Assembly (NCBI RefSeq): GCF_006716785.1
Contig: NZ_VFPQ01000001.1
Span: 2,356,001-2,420,000, forward strand
Origin: Thermopolyspora flexuosa
Lineage (GTDB): Bacteria > Actinomycetota > Actinomycetes > Streptosporangiales > Streptosporangiaceae
Direction of reading: 5' to 3'
Length of the DNA: 64,000 bases
Under the pieces are notes generated by a model. That model did not search any database. It saw only the letters and a program-made list of their open reading frames with translations, and had not been told where the DNA came from. The stretch's first letter is position 1. Every line of letters starts with the position of its first letter. Of this stretch, positions 31,261-41,411 are shown piece by piece. A program made the position numbers and the translations under genes.

Positions 31261-32364
31261 TCAGGCCTTCTTCAGCTCCCCGGCCACGGTCTCCAGCAGC
31301 TCGTTCCAGGACGCCTCGAACTTCGCCACGCCCTCGTCCTCGAGCACCCGCACCACGTCGTCGTAGTCGATGCCGACCTTCTTGAGGCGGTCCATCACGG
31401 ACTTGGCGTCCTCGTAGAAGTCGCGCACCGTGTCGCCGGTGATGCGGCCCTGCGCGGCGACGGCGTCGATGGTCTTCTCCGGCATGGTGTTCACCGTGCC
31501 GCGGGTGACCAGCTCGTCGACGTACAGCGTCGGCGAGTACGCCGGGTTCTTCACCCCGGTGGAGGCCCACAGCGGCCGCTGCGGCCGGGCGCCGTCGGCG
31601 GCGAGCGACTCCCAGCGCGGGGTGTTGATGTACTCCTCGAACGCGGCGTGCGCCAGCCGGGCGTTGGCGACCGCGGCCTTGCCGCGCAGCTCCAGCGCCT
31701 CCGGCGTGCCGATCGCCTCCAGCCGCTTGTCGATCTCGGTGTCCACCCGGCTGACGAAGAACGACGCCACCGACTCGATCGTGCTCAGGTCACGGCCGGC
31801 CGCCCGGGCCTGCTCCAGGCCGTCCAGCCAGGCCTCGATCACCGCCCGGTACCGCTCGATGGAGAAGATCAGCGTGACGTTGACGCTGATGCCCTCCGCC
31901 AGGCAGCGGGTGATCGCGGGCAGCCCCTCGACCGTGGCCGGGATCTTGATGAGCAGGTTGGGACGGTCCACCAGCCACCACAGGGCGCGGGCCTCGGCGA
32001 CGGTGCGCTCGGTGTCCCGGGCGAGCCGCGGGTCCACCTCGATCGACACCCGGCCGTCCTTGCCGCCGCTCTCCCGGTAGACCGGCATGAGCACGTCGCA
32101 GGCCCACCGGATGTCGTAGGTGGTGAGTGCCCGTACGGCCTCGCCCACGTCGACGCCGCGCAGCGCCAGGTCGTGGAGCTGCTCGGCGTAGGCGTCGCCC
32201 TTGCGCAGCGCCGCGGCGAAGATCGTCGGGTTGGAGGTGACGCCGGACACCTCCTTGGTGCGGATGAGCTCCTCGAGGTTGCCGGAGCGCAGGCGGTCGC
32301 GGCTGATGTCGTCCAGCCAGATCGACACGCCCTGGGCGGTGAGGGCCTTCAGGTTCTCGCTCAT
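31261..32364 (-). CDS. tal: Transaldolase
   Basis: 367 residues transferring a dihydroxyacetone unit in the non-oxidative pentose phosphate pathway. Schiff-base Lys140 in NLLIKIPAT; family signature [13 protein letters not shown] (41-53); [21 protein letters not shown] (about 167). Length fits the long actinobacterial class of transaldolases encoded beside transketolase. The start lies 9 bp after the tkt stop. Nothing unusual in the sequence. Confidence 0.96.
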   Translation of the reverse strand: MSENLKALTAQGVSIWLDDISRDRLRSGNLEELIRTKEVSGVTSNPTIFAAALRKGDAYAEQLHDLALRGVDVGEAVRALTTYDIRWACDVLMPVYRESGGKDGRVSIEVDPRLARDTERTVAEARALWWLVDRPNLLIKIPATVEGLPAITRCLAEGISVNVTLIFSIERYRAVIEAWLDGLEQARAAGRDLSTIESVASFFVSRVDTEIDKRLEAIGTPEALELRGKAAVANARLAHAAFEEYINTPRWESLAADGARPQRPLWASTGVKNPAYSPTLYVDELVTRGTVNTMPEKTIDAVAAQGRITGDTVRDFYEDAKSVMDRLKKVGIDYDDVVRVLEDEGVAKFEASWNELLETVAGELKKA

Positions 32365-32373
32365 GCTGGTTCC

Positions 32374-34587
32374 TCAGTTGCCGGTCGTCTCGCCCTTGTC
32401 TGCCCCCGTCTTCGCGAGGCTCGCCTTCGCCGCGGCGGCGACGCGCTCGGGAGTGAAACCGAACTGGGTGAACAGGGTGCGGTACGGCGCGGAGGCGCCG
32501 AAGTGCTCGAGGCTCACGATCTGCCCCGCTTCCCCGACGAACTCCCGCCAACCCAGGCCGACACCCGCCTCGACGGCGACGCGGGCGCGGACCGAGGGCG
32601 GCAGCACGGTCTGGCGGTAGGCGGCGTCCTGGGCGCGGAACCACTCCACGCACGGCATCGACACCACCCGGGTCGGGATGCCCTCCGCCTCGAGGATCTT
32701 GCGGGCCTCGACGGCGAGCTCCACCTCGCTGCCGGTGGCGATGATGATCACGCGCGGCTGCCCGTCGGAGGCGTCCTCGAGGATGTAGCCGCCCCTGCCG
32801 ACCTTGTCCGCGTCCCGCGTGCCCTCGTACACCGGCACGTTCTGCCGGGTGAGGCACAGGGCCGTCGGCCGGTCGGTGTGCTCCAGGGCGAACCGCCAGG
32901 CGGCCGCGGTCTCGTTGGCGTCCGCGGGGCGCACCACGTCGAGGCCGGGGATGGCGCGCAGCGACCACAGGTGCTCCACCGGCTGGTGGGTCGGGCCGTC
33001 CTCGCCGAGGCCGATCGAGTCGTGCGTCCACACGTAGATGACCGGCAGCTTCATCAGCGCGGCGAGCCGTACCGCCGGGCGCATGTAGTCGCTGAACACC
33101 AGGAAGGTGCCGCCGTACGGCCGGGTGCCGCCGTGCAGCGCGATGCCGTTGAGGATCGCGCCCATGCCGTGCTCCCGGATGCCGAAGTGCAGGGTGCGCC
33201 CGTACGGCCCGCCGGGGAACGCCTTGGTCTGGTACTCCTCCGGGACGAAGGACGGCTCGCCCTTCATCGTGGTGTTGTTGCTCTCCGCCAGGTCGGCCGA
33301 GCCGCCCCACAGCTCCGGCAGCACCGGCGCGAGCGCGGTGAGCACCTCGCCGGAGGCCTTCCGGGTGGCCATGCTCGTGCCCGGCTCGAACGTGGGCAGC
33401 GCGTCGGTCCACCCGGCCGGCAGGTGACGCGCGGAGATGCGGTCGTACAGCGCGGCCCGCTCGGGGTTGGCGGCCCGCCAGCTCTCGAACCTCTTGTTCC
33501 ACTCGGCGTGCGCCTGGCGGCCCCGCTCGACGACCTTGCGTGCGTGCTCGAGCACATCCGCAGGTACGTCGAAGCTGACGTCGGGGTTCATGCCGAGGAT
33601 GCGCTTGGTGGCGGCGACCTCCTCCGGGCCGAGCGCCGAGCCGTGGATCTTGCCGGTGTTCTTCTTGTTCGGCGCGGGCCAGCCGATGATCGTGCGCAGC
33701 TTGATCAGGGTGGGCCGCTCGGTCTCGGCGCGCGCGGCCTCGAGGGCCTCGTGCAGCTTCTGCACGTCCTCGTGGTAGCCGCCGCCCTCGGTCCAGTCGA
33801 CGGTGAGGACCTGCCAGCCGTACGCCTCGTAGCGCTTGCCGACGTCCTCGGAGGTGGCGATCTGGGTGTCGTCCTCGATGGAGATCTTGTTGTCGTCGTA
33901 GACGACGACGAGGTTGCCGAGCTTCTGGTGCCCGGCGAGCGCGCTCACCTCGTGGCTGATGCCCTCCTGGATGTCGCCGTCCGAGGCGAAGCACCAGATC
34001 ATGTGGTCGAACGGGCTGGTGCCCGGAGGCGCGTCCGGGTCGAACAGGCCGCGCTCGCGGCGGGCCGCCATCGCCATGCCGACGGCGTTCCCGATGCCCT
34101 GGCCGAGCGGGCCCGTGGTGGTCTCCACGCCCGCCGTGTGGCCGTACTCGGGGTGGCCCGGGGTGCGGCTGTCCCACTGCCGCAGCGCCTTGATGTCGTC
34201 GAGGGTGAGTCCGTACCCGGACAGGTAAAGCTGGATGTACAGCGTCAGGCTGGAGTGACCGCACGACAGCACGAAACGGTCACGGCCCGGCCACGTCGGG
34301 TCACTGGGGTCGTGCCGCATCGTACGCTGGAACAACAGATAGGCGGCAGGAGCAAGGCTCATCGCGGTGCCGGGGTGGCCCGAGCCCGCCTTCTCCACCG
34401 CGTCCATCGCCAGGGCGCGTACCACGTCGACGGCCCTGCGGTCGAGGTCGCCCCACTCCAGGGACGGCACGAGTTCGCTGCTCAACTGCTCGATCTCCAG
34501 ATCTGGTCGTGTCACATGGCGCCGGGGTTGTGTTCCCGCCCCATAGGCGACCCTAGTGGGTTCCCGGGCGATCCGAGGCGTTGACAC
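32374..34587 (-). CDS. tkt: Transketolase
   Basis: 737-residue thiamine-diphosphate enzyme. Motifs: [14 protein letters not shown] (catalytic His), [24 protein letters not shown], ThDP/Mg site [33 protein letters not shown] (pyrimidine-domain Glu), [21 protein letters not shown] at 34587 is used with AGGGAA upstream; a second in-frame GTG at 34515 would remove 24 poorly conserved residues and is quite possible. First gene of the leftward pentose-phosphate operon, divergent from ctaB. Confidence 0.95.
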   Translation of the reverse strand: MSTPRIAREPTRVAYGAGTQPRRHVTRPDLEIEQLSSELVPSLEWGDLDRRAVDVVRALAMDAVEKAGSGHPGTAMSLAPAAYLLFQRTMRHDPSDPTWPGRDRFVLSCGHSSLTLYIQLYLSGYGLTLDDIKALRQWDSRTPGHPEYGHTAGVETTTGPLGQGIGNAVGMAMAARRERGLFDPDAPPGTSPFDHMIWCFASDGDIQEGISHEVSALAGHQKLGNLVVVYDDNKISIEDDTQIATSEDVGKRYEAYGWQVLTVDWTEGGGYHEDVQKLHEALEAARAETERPTLIKLRTIIGWPAPNKKNTGKIHGSALGPEEVAATKRILGMNPDVSFDVPADVLEHARKVVERGRQAHAEWNKRFESWRAANPERAALYDRISARHLPAGWTDALPTFEPGTSMATRKASGEVLTALAPVLPELWGGSADLAESNNTTMKGEPSFVPEEYQTKAFPGGPYGRTLHFGIREHGMGAILNGIALHGGTRPYGGTFLVFSDYMRPAVRLAALMKLPVIYVWTHDSIGLGEDGPTHQPVEHLWSLRAIPGLDVVRPADANETAAAWRFALEHTDRPTALCLTRQNVPVYEGTRDADKVGRGGYILEDASDGQPRVIIIATGSEVELAVEARKILEAEGIPTRVVSMPCVEWFRAQDAAYRQTVLPPSVRARVAVEAGVGLGWREFVGEAGQIVSLEHFGASAPYRTLFTQFGFTPERVAAAAKASLAKTGADKGETTGN

Positions 34588-34894
34588 CGGTTCCCTGTGC
34601 TTCCGGTCGACCTGTTACCAGGGAACATGCGGCACCTTTTCGCAGCAGAAAGGATGAAACATGCACAAACGTGATCGCATGCGGTGCCCTGCCGAGGGGG
34701 CGTCACCCGTTCTCTGATAATGGTTGTGACCAGGCACGATGCGGCCCGGGGCGGGGCTAGGGCCGGGTCAGATGCAGACCCGGCGACCGCTGCGACTACA
34801 GTGAGTTCCCGGGCTGATCCGAAGGCCCTCAGACCCTGGATCCGCTGCGAAAAACACGAGGTTACGCGTTGACCCCGCACCCATTGGACGCGCC
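34588..34894. promoter_or_regulatory. Divergent tkt/ctaB promoter region with inverted repeat
   Basis: GTTCCCTG (34590-34597) and CAGGGAAC (34619-34626) are perfect 8-bp arms 21 bases apart, immediately before the tkt start. They could be an operator or a leader hairpin. On the ctaB side GATAAT (34716-34721) is the best -10-like hexamer, without a clear -35. The A/T-rich segment 34640-34680 is the likeliest leftward promoter. Confidence 0.4.
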
Positions 34895-35851
34895 GTGACG
34901 GTCCTGACGAACAAGCACTCGGTGGCCACCCTGCAGCCGCTCGACCCGATGGTCGCCGGCTCGCGGCGCACCCTGTCCGAGGTGGTGGGGGCGTACGTCG
35001 CGCTGACCAAGCCGCGGATCATCGAGCTGCTGCTCATCACCACCCTGCCGGCGATGTTCCTCGCCGCCGACGGGTTCCCCCCGCTGTGGACGGCGCTGGC
35101 GACGATGGTGTTCGGCACCCTGTCGGCCGGCAGCGCCAACGTGCTCAACTGCTACATCGACCGCGACATCGACGCGCGGATGCGCCGTACCCGCCGTCGC
35201 CCGCTCGCCCGGCACCAGGTCTCGCCGCGCGCCGCCCTGGTGTTCGGCGTCACGCTCGGGGTGATCTCCACCCTCGGGCTCGGCCTGACGGTGAACTGGC
35301 TGGCGGCCGGGCTGTCGCTGCTCGCGATCCTCTACTACGTCTTCATCTACTCGATCCTGCTCAAGCGGCGTACCGCGCAGAACGTCGTGTGGGGAGGCGT
35401 CGCCGGCTGCATGCCGACGATGATCGGCTGGGCGGGCATCACCGGCCGGGTCGACTGGGCCCCCCTGGTGCTGTTCGGCGTCGTCTTCTTCTGGACCCCG
35501 CCGCACACCTGGACGCTCGCCATGCGGTACCGCGAGGACTACGCCGCCGCCGAGGTGCCGATGCTGCCGGTGGTGGCGAGCGAGCGCCGGGTGGCGATCG
35601 AGAACGTGCTCTACACCTGGGCCACCGTGCTGTGCTCGCTGCTGCTGTGGCCGCTCGCGAACGTCACGCCGTTCTACGTGGGCGCGGCCGTGGTCCTCGG
35701 CGCCGTGATCCTGTGGGAGGCGCACCGCCTGCTCGCCCGCGTCAACGCCGGGCTCACCGGGGTGGCGCTGCGGCCGATGCGCTTCTTCCACCTGTCGAAC
35801 GCCTACCTGGCGCTGCTGTTCCTCGCGGTCGCCATCGACTCCCTGCTCTAG
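34895..35851 (+). CDS. ctaB: Protoheme IX farnesyltransferase (heme O synthase)
   Basis: 318-residue integral membrane UbiA-family prenyltransferase that adds a farnesyl group to heme b to give heme O for cytochrome oxidase. Aspartate-rich motif [18 protein letters not shown] (about 87-104) binds prenyl diphosphate and Mg. The second motif region [28 protein letters not shown] is characteristic of CtaB/CyoE. Eight to nine membrane helices are apparent. GTG start. The partner heme A synthase gene lies 7 kb away on the other strand, unlike the close pairing in many actinobacteria. Confidence 0.96.
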   Translation: MTVLTNKHSVATLQPLDPMVAGSRRTLSEVVGAYVALTKPRIIELLLITTLPAMFLAADGFPPLWTALATMVFGTLSAGSANVLNCYIDRDIDARMRRTRRRPLARHQVSPRAALVFGVTLGVISTLGLGLTVNWLAAGLSLLAILYYVFIYSILLKRRTAQNVVWGGVAGCMPTMIGWAGITGRVDWAPLVLFGVVFFWTPPHTWTLAMRYREDYAAAEVPMLPVVASERRVAIENVLYTWATVLCSLLLWPLANVTPFYVGAAVVLGAVILWEAHRLLARVNAGLTGVALRPMRFFHLSNAYLALLFLAVAIDSLL

Positions 35852-35865
35852 GGAGTGCCCCGAAG

Positions 35866-35891
35866 GCGGCGGCCGGGCCACCGGCCGCCGC
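35866..35891 (+). terminator. Hairpin terminator after ctaB
   Basis: GCGGCGGCCGG (35866-35876) pairs perfectly with CCGGCCGCCGC (35881-35891) over a 4-base loop, 14 bases after the ctaB stop. No T-run. Confidence 0.65.
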
Positions 35892-36096
35892 GTGATGTGC
35901 CGGCGTGCGTGCCCGTCCCACGCGCGCCGGCACGTTGCGTCCGCGACCCTTTCCCGCGTACCGGGCGCTCCGGCCCGTCCCCGCGGCCCCGAGCCGTTTC
36001 CGCCGCGGGTTTTTCGCCCCTCCGTCTCGGCCTGCGGTGCCGTCGCCCTCCCGAGCTCTGCGTGTGTGGCCGCCTCATGCCCAGGATTCTTTGTAA

Positions 36097-36112
36097 TTCC
36101 GAAATTTTGGAA
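36097..36112. promoter_or_regulatory. A/T-rich near-palindrome before the secreted serine hydrolase
   Basis: TTCCGAAATTTTGGAA is a 16-bp palindrome with one mismatched pair, inside the most A/T-rich 40 bases of this region, 21 bases before the ATG. TTGTAA (36091-36096) just before it could be a -35 box. Candidate regulator site; binding protein unknown. Confidence 0.4.
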
Positions 36113-36132
36113 CATCGGATAGAGTGGGCGGC

Positions 36133-37083
36133 ATGAACGTCTTCCTCAGTGCACTGCTGACCGCTGCCCTCGCCGCCCCCGCCGGTGCCGTGGCCTCGGC
36201 CGCGGACGAGTTCAAGGACGCCGAGTCGGTCCTGGCGTACCTCAAGGCGCACCGGGACGACGTCGCCCTCGTCGCCGAGGGGATCCGGCACAACGCCGAC
36301 CGGCTCGCCCCGGTCGCCTCGGCGATCAAGATCGTTCACCTCGCCGCGTACGCCGACGCGGTGCGGTCCGGGAAGGTGAGCCCGCGCGAGCGGGTGAAGG
36401 TGAGCCGGTGGAACGCCTACCACGTGCCCGGCACCGACGGCGGCGCGCACGAGGCGGCGCTCAAGCGGCTCAAGCCCGGCGCGACCGTCACGCTCGACCA
36501 GCTGGTGTCGGCGATGATCGAGGAGAGCGACAACGCCGCCGCCGACCTGCTGCGCGACCGGCTGGGGCCCGCCGCGCTCAAGCGGATCGCCGGGACCCCG
36601 GTGGGCACCTTCAACGGGGAGATCCTGCGCGCCTTCGCCGGGTGCCGGCTGTCCGCCGACGCCTGCCTCAAGCGCCACGTCGCGGGCCACCGCATGACCC
36701 CGGTCCTGCCGTCCTTCGAACGGCAGGCCGCCTGGGCCGAGACCGTGAACCGGGTACGGCCCGCCGTACTGCGGGACGTGCTCGCCCGGCTCGCCAAGGA
36801 CCCGACGGCGCGCAAGCACCTGGAGTGGCCGATGCGGCAGCCGGGCGCCGACCCCGGGACGCTCGTCATCGGCACCAAGGGCGGGTCGCTGCCCGGGGTG
36901 CTGAGCGAGGCCACCTACACCGTCCGGCCGGGGGAGCGGCCGCGGCACACCGTGCTCGCCCTGCGCCGGATGCCGGAGCGGACCTGGTTCTCCGCGATGC
37001 AGAGCTATGCTCATCAGCGGTTCATGCTGCAGGTGGCCACCGACCCCGCCTTCCGGGCACGGGTGCGGGCCGCCCTGAAATAG
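36133..37083 (+). CDS. Secreted serine hydrolase, class A beta-lactamase-like
   Basis: 316 residues with a signal peptide (LSALLTAALAAPAGAVASA, cut near residue 23). Active-site motifs of the penicillin-recognising fold: Ser63-Ala-Ile-Lys66 (SxxK), SDN in MIEESDNAAADLL, and KGG in IGTKGGSLPGV where KTG is usual. It is a member of the beta-lactamase-2 / serine hydrolase group; real beta-lactam hydrolysis is uncertain because the Glu166-type omega-loop residue cannot be placed. ATG at 36133 is preferred to the in-frame GTG at 36124; neither has a ribosome site, so the message may be leaderless. Confidence 0.85.
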   Translation: MNVFLSALLTAALAAPAGAVASAADEFKDAESVLAYLKAHRDDVALVAEGIRHNADRLAPVASAIKIVHLAAYADAVRSGKVSPRERVKVSRWNAYHVPGTDGGAHEAALKRLKPGATVTLDQLVSAMIEESDNAAADLLRDRLGPAALKRIAGTPVGTFNGEILRAFAGCRLSADACLKRHVAGHRMTPVLPSFERQAAWAETVNRVRPAVLRDVLARLAKDPTARKHLEWPMRQPGADPGTLVIGTKGGSLPGVLSEATYTVRPGERPRHTVLALRRMPERTWFSAMQSYAHQRFMLQVATDPAFRARVRAALK

Positions 37084-37102
37084 ATCGCGAAATGGGGCAC
37101 CA

Positions 37103-37612
37103 CTGGCCAGCGTTGAGGATCGGCTGAAGGATCTCGAGGAACGGGTCGCCGCCCTCGAGGCGAGGCTCGCGGACGTGGAACGGGACGGGGCCGCGGCGCC
37201 GCTCGACGCCGGGGCGGACGCCGACGGCTCCGGCGTGCTGCACTACGGCGGCCAGGCCGCGCTCGGCGGCTACCACTGGTCCTGGGAGATCCGCCGCCCG
37301 CCCGCCTGGCTGCTGCGGCGGCCGGCCGGGCCGATCGCCGCGGTGCTCGCCGCCGCCGGGCACCCGGCCCGGTTCGAGATCCTCCAGCTCCTCGCGACCG
37401 GCCCGATGGCGATCGCCGACCTGCAGGCCCGGCTCCACCTCGGCTCGCCGGGCCAGCTCTACCACCACCTCAAGACGCTCACCGCCGCCGGGCTGGTGGA
37501 GCAGCCGGAACGCGGCGTCTACCGGGTGCCCCCGCACGCGATCTTCCCGGTGCTCGCCCTCGCCGCCGCGGCCGTCGACGTGGCCGAACGCGGCGGCGCC
37601 GCGCCGTCCTGA
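37103..37612 (+). CDS. ArsR-like winged-helix regulator with N-terminal coiled coil
   Basis: Up to 169 residues. Winged-helix domain about residues 90-160: AGHPARFEILQLLATGPMAIADLQARLHLGSPGQLYHHLKTLTAAGLVEQ. The reading frame upstream of the first standard start (GTG 37175) has strong coding character: SVEDRLKDLEERVAALEARLAD, a coiled coil. However, it contains no ATG, GTG or TTG back to the in-frame stop at 37076. I therefore place the start at CTG 37103, 19 bp after the serine hydrolase. GTG 37175 is the conservative alternative (145 aa). It could regulate the preceding hydrolase. Confidence 0.72.
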   Translation: MASVEDRLKDLEERVAALEARLADVERDGAAAPLDAGADADGSGVLHYGGQAALGGYHWSWEIRRPPAWLLRRPAGPIAAVLAAAGHPARFEILQLLATGPMAIADLQARLHLGSPGQLYHHLKTLTAAGLVEQPERGVYRVPPHAIFPVLALAAAAVDVAERGGAAPS

Positions 37613-37719
37613 GCCCCGGCGTACCGGTCTTTCGGCTCAATCGGGACAAAGGCCTGTGCCGAGCGATCACTGATCGTTAGGATCATGATCGAAGGTTCCC
37701 GGGCTGAGAGGCGGTGGCG

Positions 37720-38562
37720 ATGGGAGACGAGGGCAACCCGCTGCGGTGGTCGGACCGGCCTGAGCTCGGCCCCGACGTGCTGGCGAGGATCGACACGTCG
37801 GTGCCGCACCCGGCGCGGGTGTACGACTACTGGCTCGGCGGCAAGGACAACTTCGAGGCCGACCGGAAGGTCGCCGAGGCGGCCATCGCCGCGACGCCCG
37901 GCGTGGTGGAGGGCGCCCGGGACAACCGCGCGTTCCTCGGCCGGGCGGTCCGGTACATCGCCGAGCAGGGAATCGACCAGTTCCTCGACATCGGCACCGG
38001 CATCCCCACCGCGGGCAACACGCACGAGGTGGCGCAGGCGGTCAACCCGGCCGCGCGGGTGGTGTACGTCGACAACGACCCGATCGTGATGGTGCACGCG
38101 CGGGCCCTGCTGCGCGGCACCCCCGAGGGGAGGACCGCCTACATCGAGGCCGACCTGCGCGACCCGGAGAGCATCCTCACCCACCCCGACACGCTGGAGG
38201 TCCTCGACTTCTCCCGGCCGATCGGCGTGATCATCGTCGGCACCCTCATGCACATCCGGGACGAGGACGACCCGTGGCGCGCGGTCAAGGGGTTCACCGA
38301 CGCGGTCTGCCCGGGCTCCTATCTGGCGATCACCCACCTCACCGCCGACTTCGAGCCGGAGAGGATGAACGCGCTGGCCAACAGCTACAACACCGGCCCG
38401 CTGTGGGTGACCCTCCGCACCCGCGAGCAGGTGGAGCGGTTCTTCGAGGGCTTCGACCTGGTCGAGCCCGGGCTCGTGCCCACCTTCGCCTGGCGCCCCG
38501 ACGGCCCGAAACCCGAGGCCCTGATCCCCGGGTCGTACGGCGCGGTCGGCCGCAAGCGCTGA
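37720..38562 (+). CDS. SAM-dependent methyltransferase, DUF574 family
   Basis: 280 residues of the actinobacterial DUF574 (Methyltransf_19) family. Signature features: HPARVYDYWLGGKDNFEADR (about 30-50), DNRAFLGRAVRYIAEQGIDQFLDIGTGIPT (SAM motif I), ARVVYVDNDPIVMVHARALL, and FEGFDLVEPGLVP near the C-terminus. The family is expanded in actinomycetes and mostly uncharacterised. ATG at 37720 is supported by GAGAGG 8 bases upstream; an in-frame GTG at 37714 is also possible. Confidence 0.92.
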   Translation: MGDEGNPLRWSDRPELGPDVLARIDTSVPHPARVYDYWLGGKDNFEADRKVAEAAIAATPGVVEGARDNRAFLGRAVRYIAEQGIDQFLDIGTGIPTAGNTHEVAQAVNPAARVVYVDNDPIVMVHARALLRGTPEGRTAYIEADLRDPESILTHPDTLEVLDFSRPIGVIIVGTLMHIRDEDDPWRAVKGFTDAVCPGSYLAITHLTADFEPERMNALANSYNTGPLWVTLRTREQVERFFEGFDLVEPGLVPTFAWRPDGPKPEALIPGSYGAVGRKR

Positions 38563-38816
38563 GCACACGCGGCCGCCGGTCGCGGCGGGCGGGCGGCCGG
38601 CCGGCGGCGATGGTTCGCGGGTGGCCTGCGGGACCACCATGGCGGGCAGACCGGGGCATTCAGTGTCATGCCCCTCTCCAAGGGAACAACGACCTCACCC
38701 CCGTTGTGCCGGTGTGACGGGTGACCTTCCGGACACCCGTGGATGTTTGGAGAAAAGGTTGATATCGCCTGCCCTGGGGACGGACATGTCCTGCCTGGTC
38801 GATTACGCTCGCGGGC

Positions 38817-40124
38817 ATGAGGAGCCGTGATCCGGGCCTGGAGCTGAGGGGACGACCGTCCCTGAGGCTGATCCTCGGGCTCGTCGTGACGGGTGCGTGC
38901 GCGCTTGCCGCGCTGTCGTTCGACCTGCTCGACGGCGACCCGGTGCACTCGTTCATCGCGGTCGTGTTCGCCCTCGCGCCCGTGCCGCTGCTGCTCGCCG
39001 GGGTGCTCGCACTCGACCGCATGGAACCCGAGCCGCGCAGCACCCTGGTCTTCGCGTTCGTCTGGGGCGCGGGCGTGGCGGTGCTGCTCTCGGGCGTGCT
39101 CAACCGGCTCAACCTGCTGTACGTCACCCGGCGCCTGGAGGACGCGGAGGCCGCCTACGACCTCGTCGCCACCTTCGGCGCGCCGCCCGTGGAGGAGACC
39201 CTCAAGGGCCTCGTGCTGCTCGGCCTGCTGTGGTTCCGCCGCCACGAGCTCGACGGCCCCACCGACGGCATCATCTACGCCAGCATGGTCGGCCTCGGCT
39301 TCGGCATGACCGAGAACGTCAGCTACTACCTCGCCGCGCTGGCGAGCGAGCGGGGCGTGGAGACCTTCGCCGTCACCGTGGTGCTGCGCGGCGTGCTCAC
39401 GCCGTTCGCCCACCCGCTGTTCACCTCGATGATCGGCATCGCGGTGGCGTACACGGCGCAACGCCCGCGCGGCCAGAGCTGGGCGGTGATCGCCGCGGGC
39501 TGGCTCGGCGCGATGCTGCTCCACGGGCTGTGGAACGGCTTCGCCTCCTACCAGGGCTTCGGCGGCCTCGTCGTGGCCTACCTCATCCTCATGGCGCTGT
39601 TCTTCACCGAGCTGTACATCCTGGTGCGGGACCGCCGGCGCATCGTCGGGCTCATCCAGCGTTACCTGCCGCAGTACGAGCCGACCGGGCTCGTCAACGC
39701 CACCGACATCCACATGCTCTCCTCGCTCCAGGGCCGCCGGCAGGCGCGGCAGTGGGCGAAGGCGCACGGCAAGCGGCAGGGGGCCGCCGCGATGAGCGAC
39801 TACCAGCTCGCCGCCACCGAGCTCGGCCTGCTGCACGAGCGCGCCAGGCGCGGGCTGATCGACGAGGAGACCTTCGCCCGGCAGCAGCGGACGCTGCTCT
39901 ACTACATGGGCGTGGCACGGTCCCGGTTCCCGGTCCCCGAGCGGCACTACGTGGCGCTGAACAAAGGGCTGGCGCCGCCCGGCTACGCCCCGGGGGCGCC
40001 GCCGAGCCCCCCGTACCCTCCCCGGCCACCCGACCGCCGGCCGCCTCCGCCGCCGGGGCCGGCCCAGCAGCCCCCACCGGGCGGGCCCGGGCCGTGGCAC
40101 GGCCCGTACGGTCCTCCGCAGTGA
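38817..40124 (+). CDS. PrsW-family intramembrane metalloprotease
   Basis: 435 residues with about eight membrane helices. Metalloprotease motifs of PrsW/CPBP type: PPVEETLKG (EExxK, about residue 120), GFGMTENVSYY (ExN, about 162), HPLFTSMIG, and LLHGLWNG. PrsW cleaves an anti-sigma factor in Bacillus; the substrate here is unknown and no anti-sigma gene is adjacent. A soluble C-terminal part of about 150 residues ends in a Pro-rich tail (PPYPPRPPDRRPPPP). The start ATG lacks a strong ribosome site. Confidence 0.9.
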   Translation: MRSRDPGLELRGRPSLRLILGLVVTGACALAALSFDLLDGDPVHSFIAVVFALAPVPLLLAGVLALDRMEPEPRSTLVFAFVWGAGVAVLLSGVLNRLNLLYVTRRLEDAEAAYDLVATFGAPPVEETLKGLVLLGLLWFRRHELDGPTDGIIYASMVGLGFGMTENVSYYLAALASERGVETFAVTVVLRGVLTPFAHPLFTSMIGIAVAYTAQRPRGQSWAVIAAGWLGAMLLHGLWNGFASYQGFGGLVVAYLILMALFFTELYILVRDRRRIVGLIQRYLPQYEPTGLVNATDIHMLSSLQGRRQARQWAKAHGKRQGAAAMSDYQLAATELGLLHERARRGLIDEETFARQQRTLLYYMGVARSRFPVPERHYVALNKGLAPPGYAPGAPPSPPYPPRPPDRRPPPPPGPAQQPPPGGPGPWHGPYGPPQ

Positions 40125-40145
40125 GCGCCGGGGAGGGACCGTGGC

Positions 40146-41411
40146 CTATCTCACCATGCCGGACAGCCGAACCGCCGGGAAATGGAGCAGAAACTCCAGC
40201 GGGCCCCGGCGGAAGACCCGCTTCCAGGCCACCGCGAACAGGGTGGCGGCCACCACGAACACGGCGAGCACGGTGGTCGGCGAGCCGAGGTGCGCCTCCA
40301 CGTCCACGTACCGGATGAGCAGGATGTGGACGACGTAGACGGTGAGCGACATCGTGCCGACCGCGAGCACCGGCCCGGCGGGACCGCGCAGCCCGGGGCG
40401 CGCCTCCAGCAGGGTGATCGCGGCGACCAGCACGAGGATCGCCACGCCGATGTTCCCCGTGATCTCGAAGGGGGAGCTGCTGTGCGGCAGGGCGACGAGC
40501 AGCCGCTCCAGCGGCGTGCCGTGGTCGAGCACGTCGAAGTGGCCTCCGGCGGCCTCGACCGCCGCGGCGGTGGCCTCCACCCGCGCCTGCACGTCGGTGA
40601 ACACGTTGCAGGCGAGCCAGGAACCGCCGTACCCGAGGGCGGCGAGCGCGGCGCCGGCCTTGACCAGCCGGTGGCGGACCGCCTCGGCGACAAGGTCGAG
40701 CCGGGCGATCGCCATGCCCGCGAACACGTACGCCATCCAGCTCGCCGCCGGGAAGCCGCCCACGAGGAACAGCTCGATCAGCCCGTGGCCGCTGACCAGG
40801 TTGAGGGGATCGTAGGCGGCGACCGTGTCGAGCAGCTCCGGCGGCACCACCAGCGGCGCCATGGTGACCACCGGACCGCCGAGCGCGGACAGCGCCGCGA
40901 GCGTGACGAGCGCCGGCGCGGCGAGGCCCAGGGCGGGCAGCGCCAGCAGGAAGAACAGCCCGTAGTAGGGGACGACCACCCAGATCGTGGAGTGGATCAG
41001 CGTCAGCGCGGTGCCGAACACGAGCAGGATGAGGGCGCGGACGGCGACCCGCACCCGCACCCGTCGCCCGGTGGCGTCCCTCCCGATCGGTTCGCGTCCG
41101 CTCATCAACACCAGCGATACGCCCGCCAGCAGGGCGAACAGCGCCGCGGAGCGGCCGTGGGCGAACGTGAGCAGCGTGCGCGCCAGGCCTTCGACGGAGT
41201 CCGGGGACGGCCCGACGTGCACCGCGAACATGCCGTAGATCGCGAGCGCGCGCGCGAGGTCCACGCCGAGCAAGCGGCCGGTGCCGGCGCCGTGGCCGGC
41301 CTCGGGGCTCGGCACGGCGTCGGTGGGCCTGTCCGGCCGTACCGGGGCGCGGTTCCGCGTCGTGAGGTTGCCGCTGTGCTCGGTGGGGGCGGCGGGAACC
41401 GTGTGCTTCAT
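40146..41411 (-). CDS. DUF418 / HGSNAT-like multi-pass membrane protein
   Basis: 421 residues. After a polar, Pro-rich N-terminus comes GRLLGVDLARALAIYGMFAVHVGP, the hallmark start of heparan-alpha-glucosaminide-acetyltransferase-like and DUF418 proteins, then about ten membrane helices. These proteins probably move acyl groups across or within the membrane; substrate unknown. It faces prsW convergently with 21 bp between the stop codons. ATG at 41411 is chosen; the frame extends upstream to 41468 without a better start, and no ribosome site is visible. Confidence 0.8.
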   Translation of the reverse strand: MKHTVPAAPTEHSGNLTTRNRAPVRPDRPTDAVPSPEAGHGAGTGRLLGVDLARALAIYGMFAVHVGPSPDSVEGLARTLLTFAHGRSAALFALLAGVSLVLMSGREPIGRDATGRRVRVRVAVRALILLVFGTALTLIHSTIWVVVPYYGLFFLLALPALGLAAPALVTLAALSALGGPVVTMAPLVVPPELLDTVAAYDPLNLVSGHGLIELFLVGGFPAASWMAYVFAGMAIARLDLVAEAVRHRLVKAGAALAALGYGGSWLACNVFTDVQARVEATAAAVEAAGGHFDVLDHGTPLERLLVALPHSSSPFEITGNIGVAILVLVAAITLLEARPGLRGPAGPVLAVGTMSLTVYVVHILLIRYVDVEAHLGSPTTVLAVFVVAATLFAVAWKRVFRRGPLEFLLHFPAVRLSGMVR

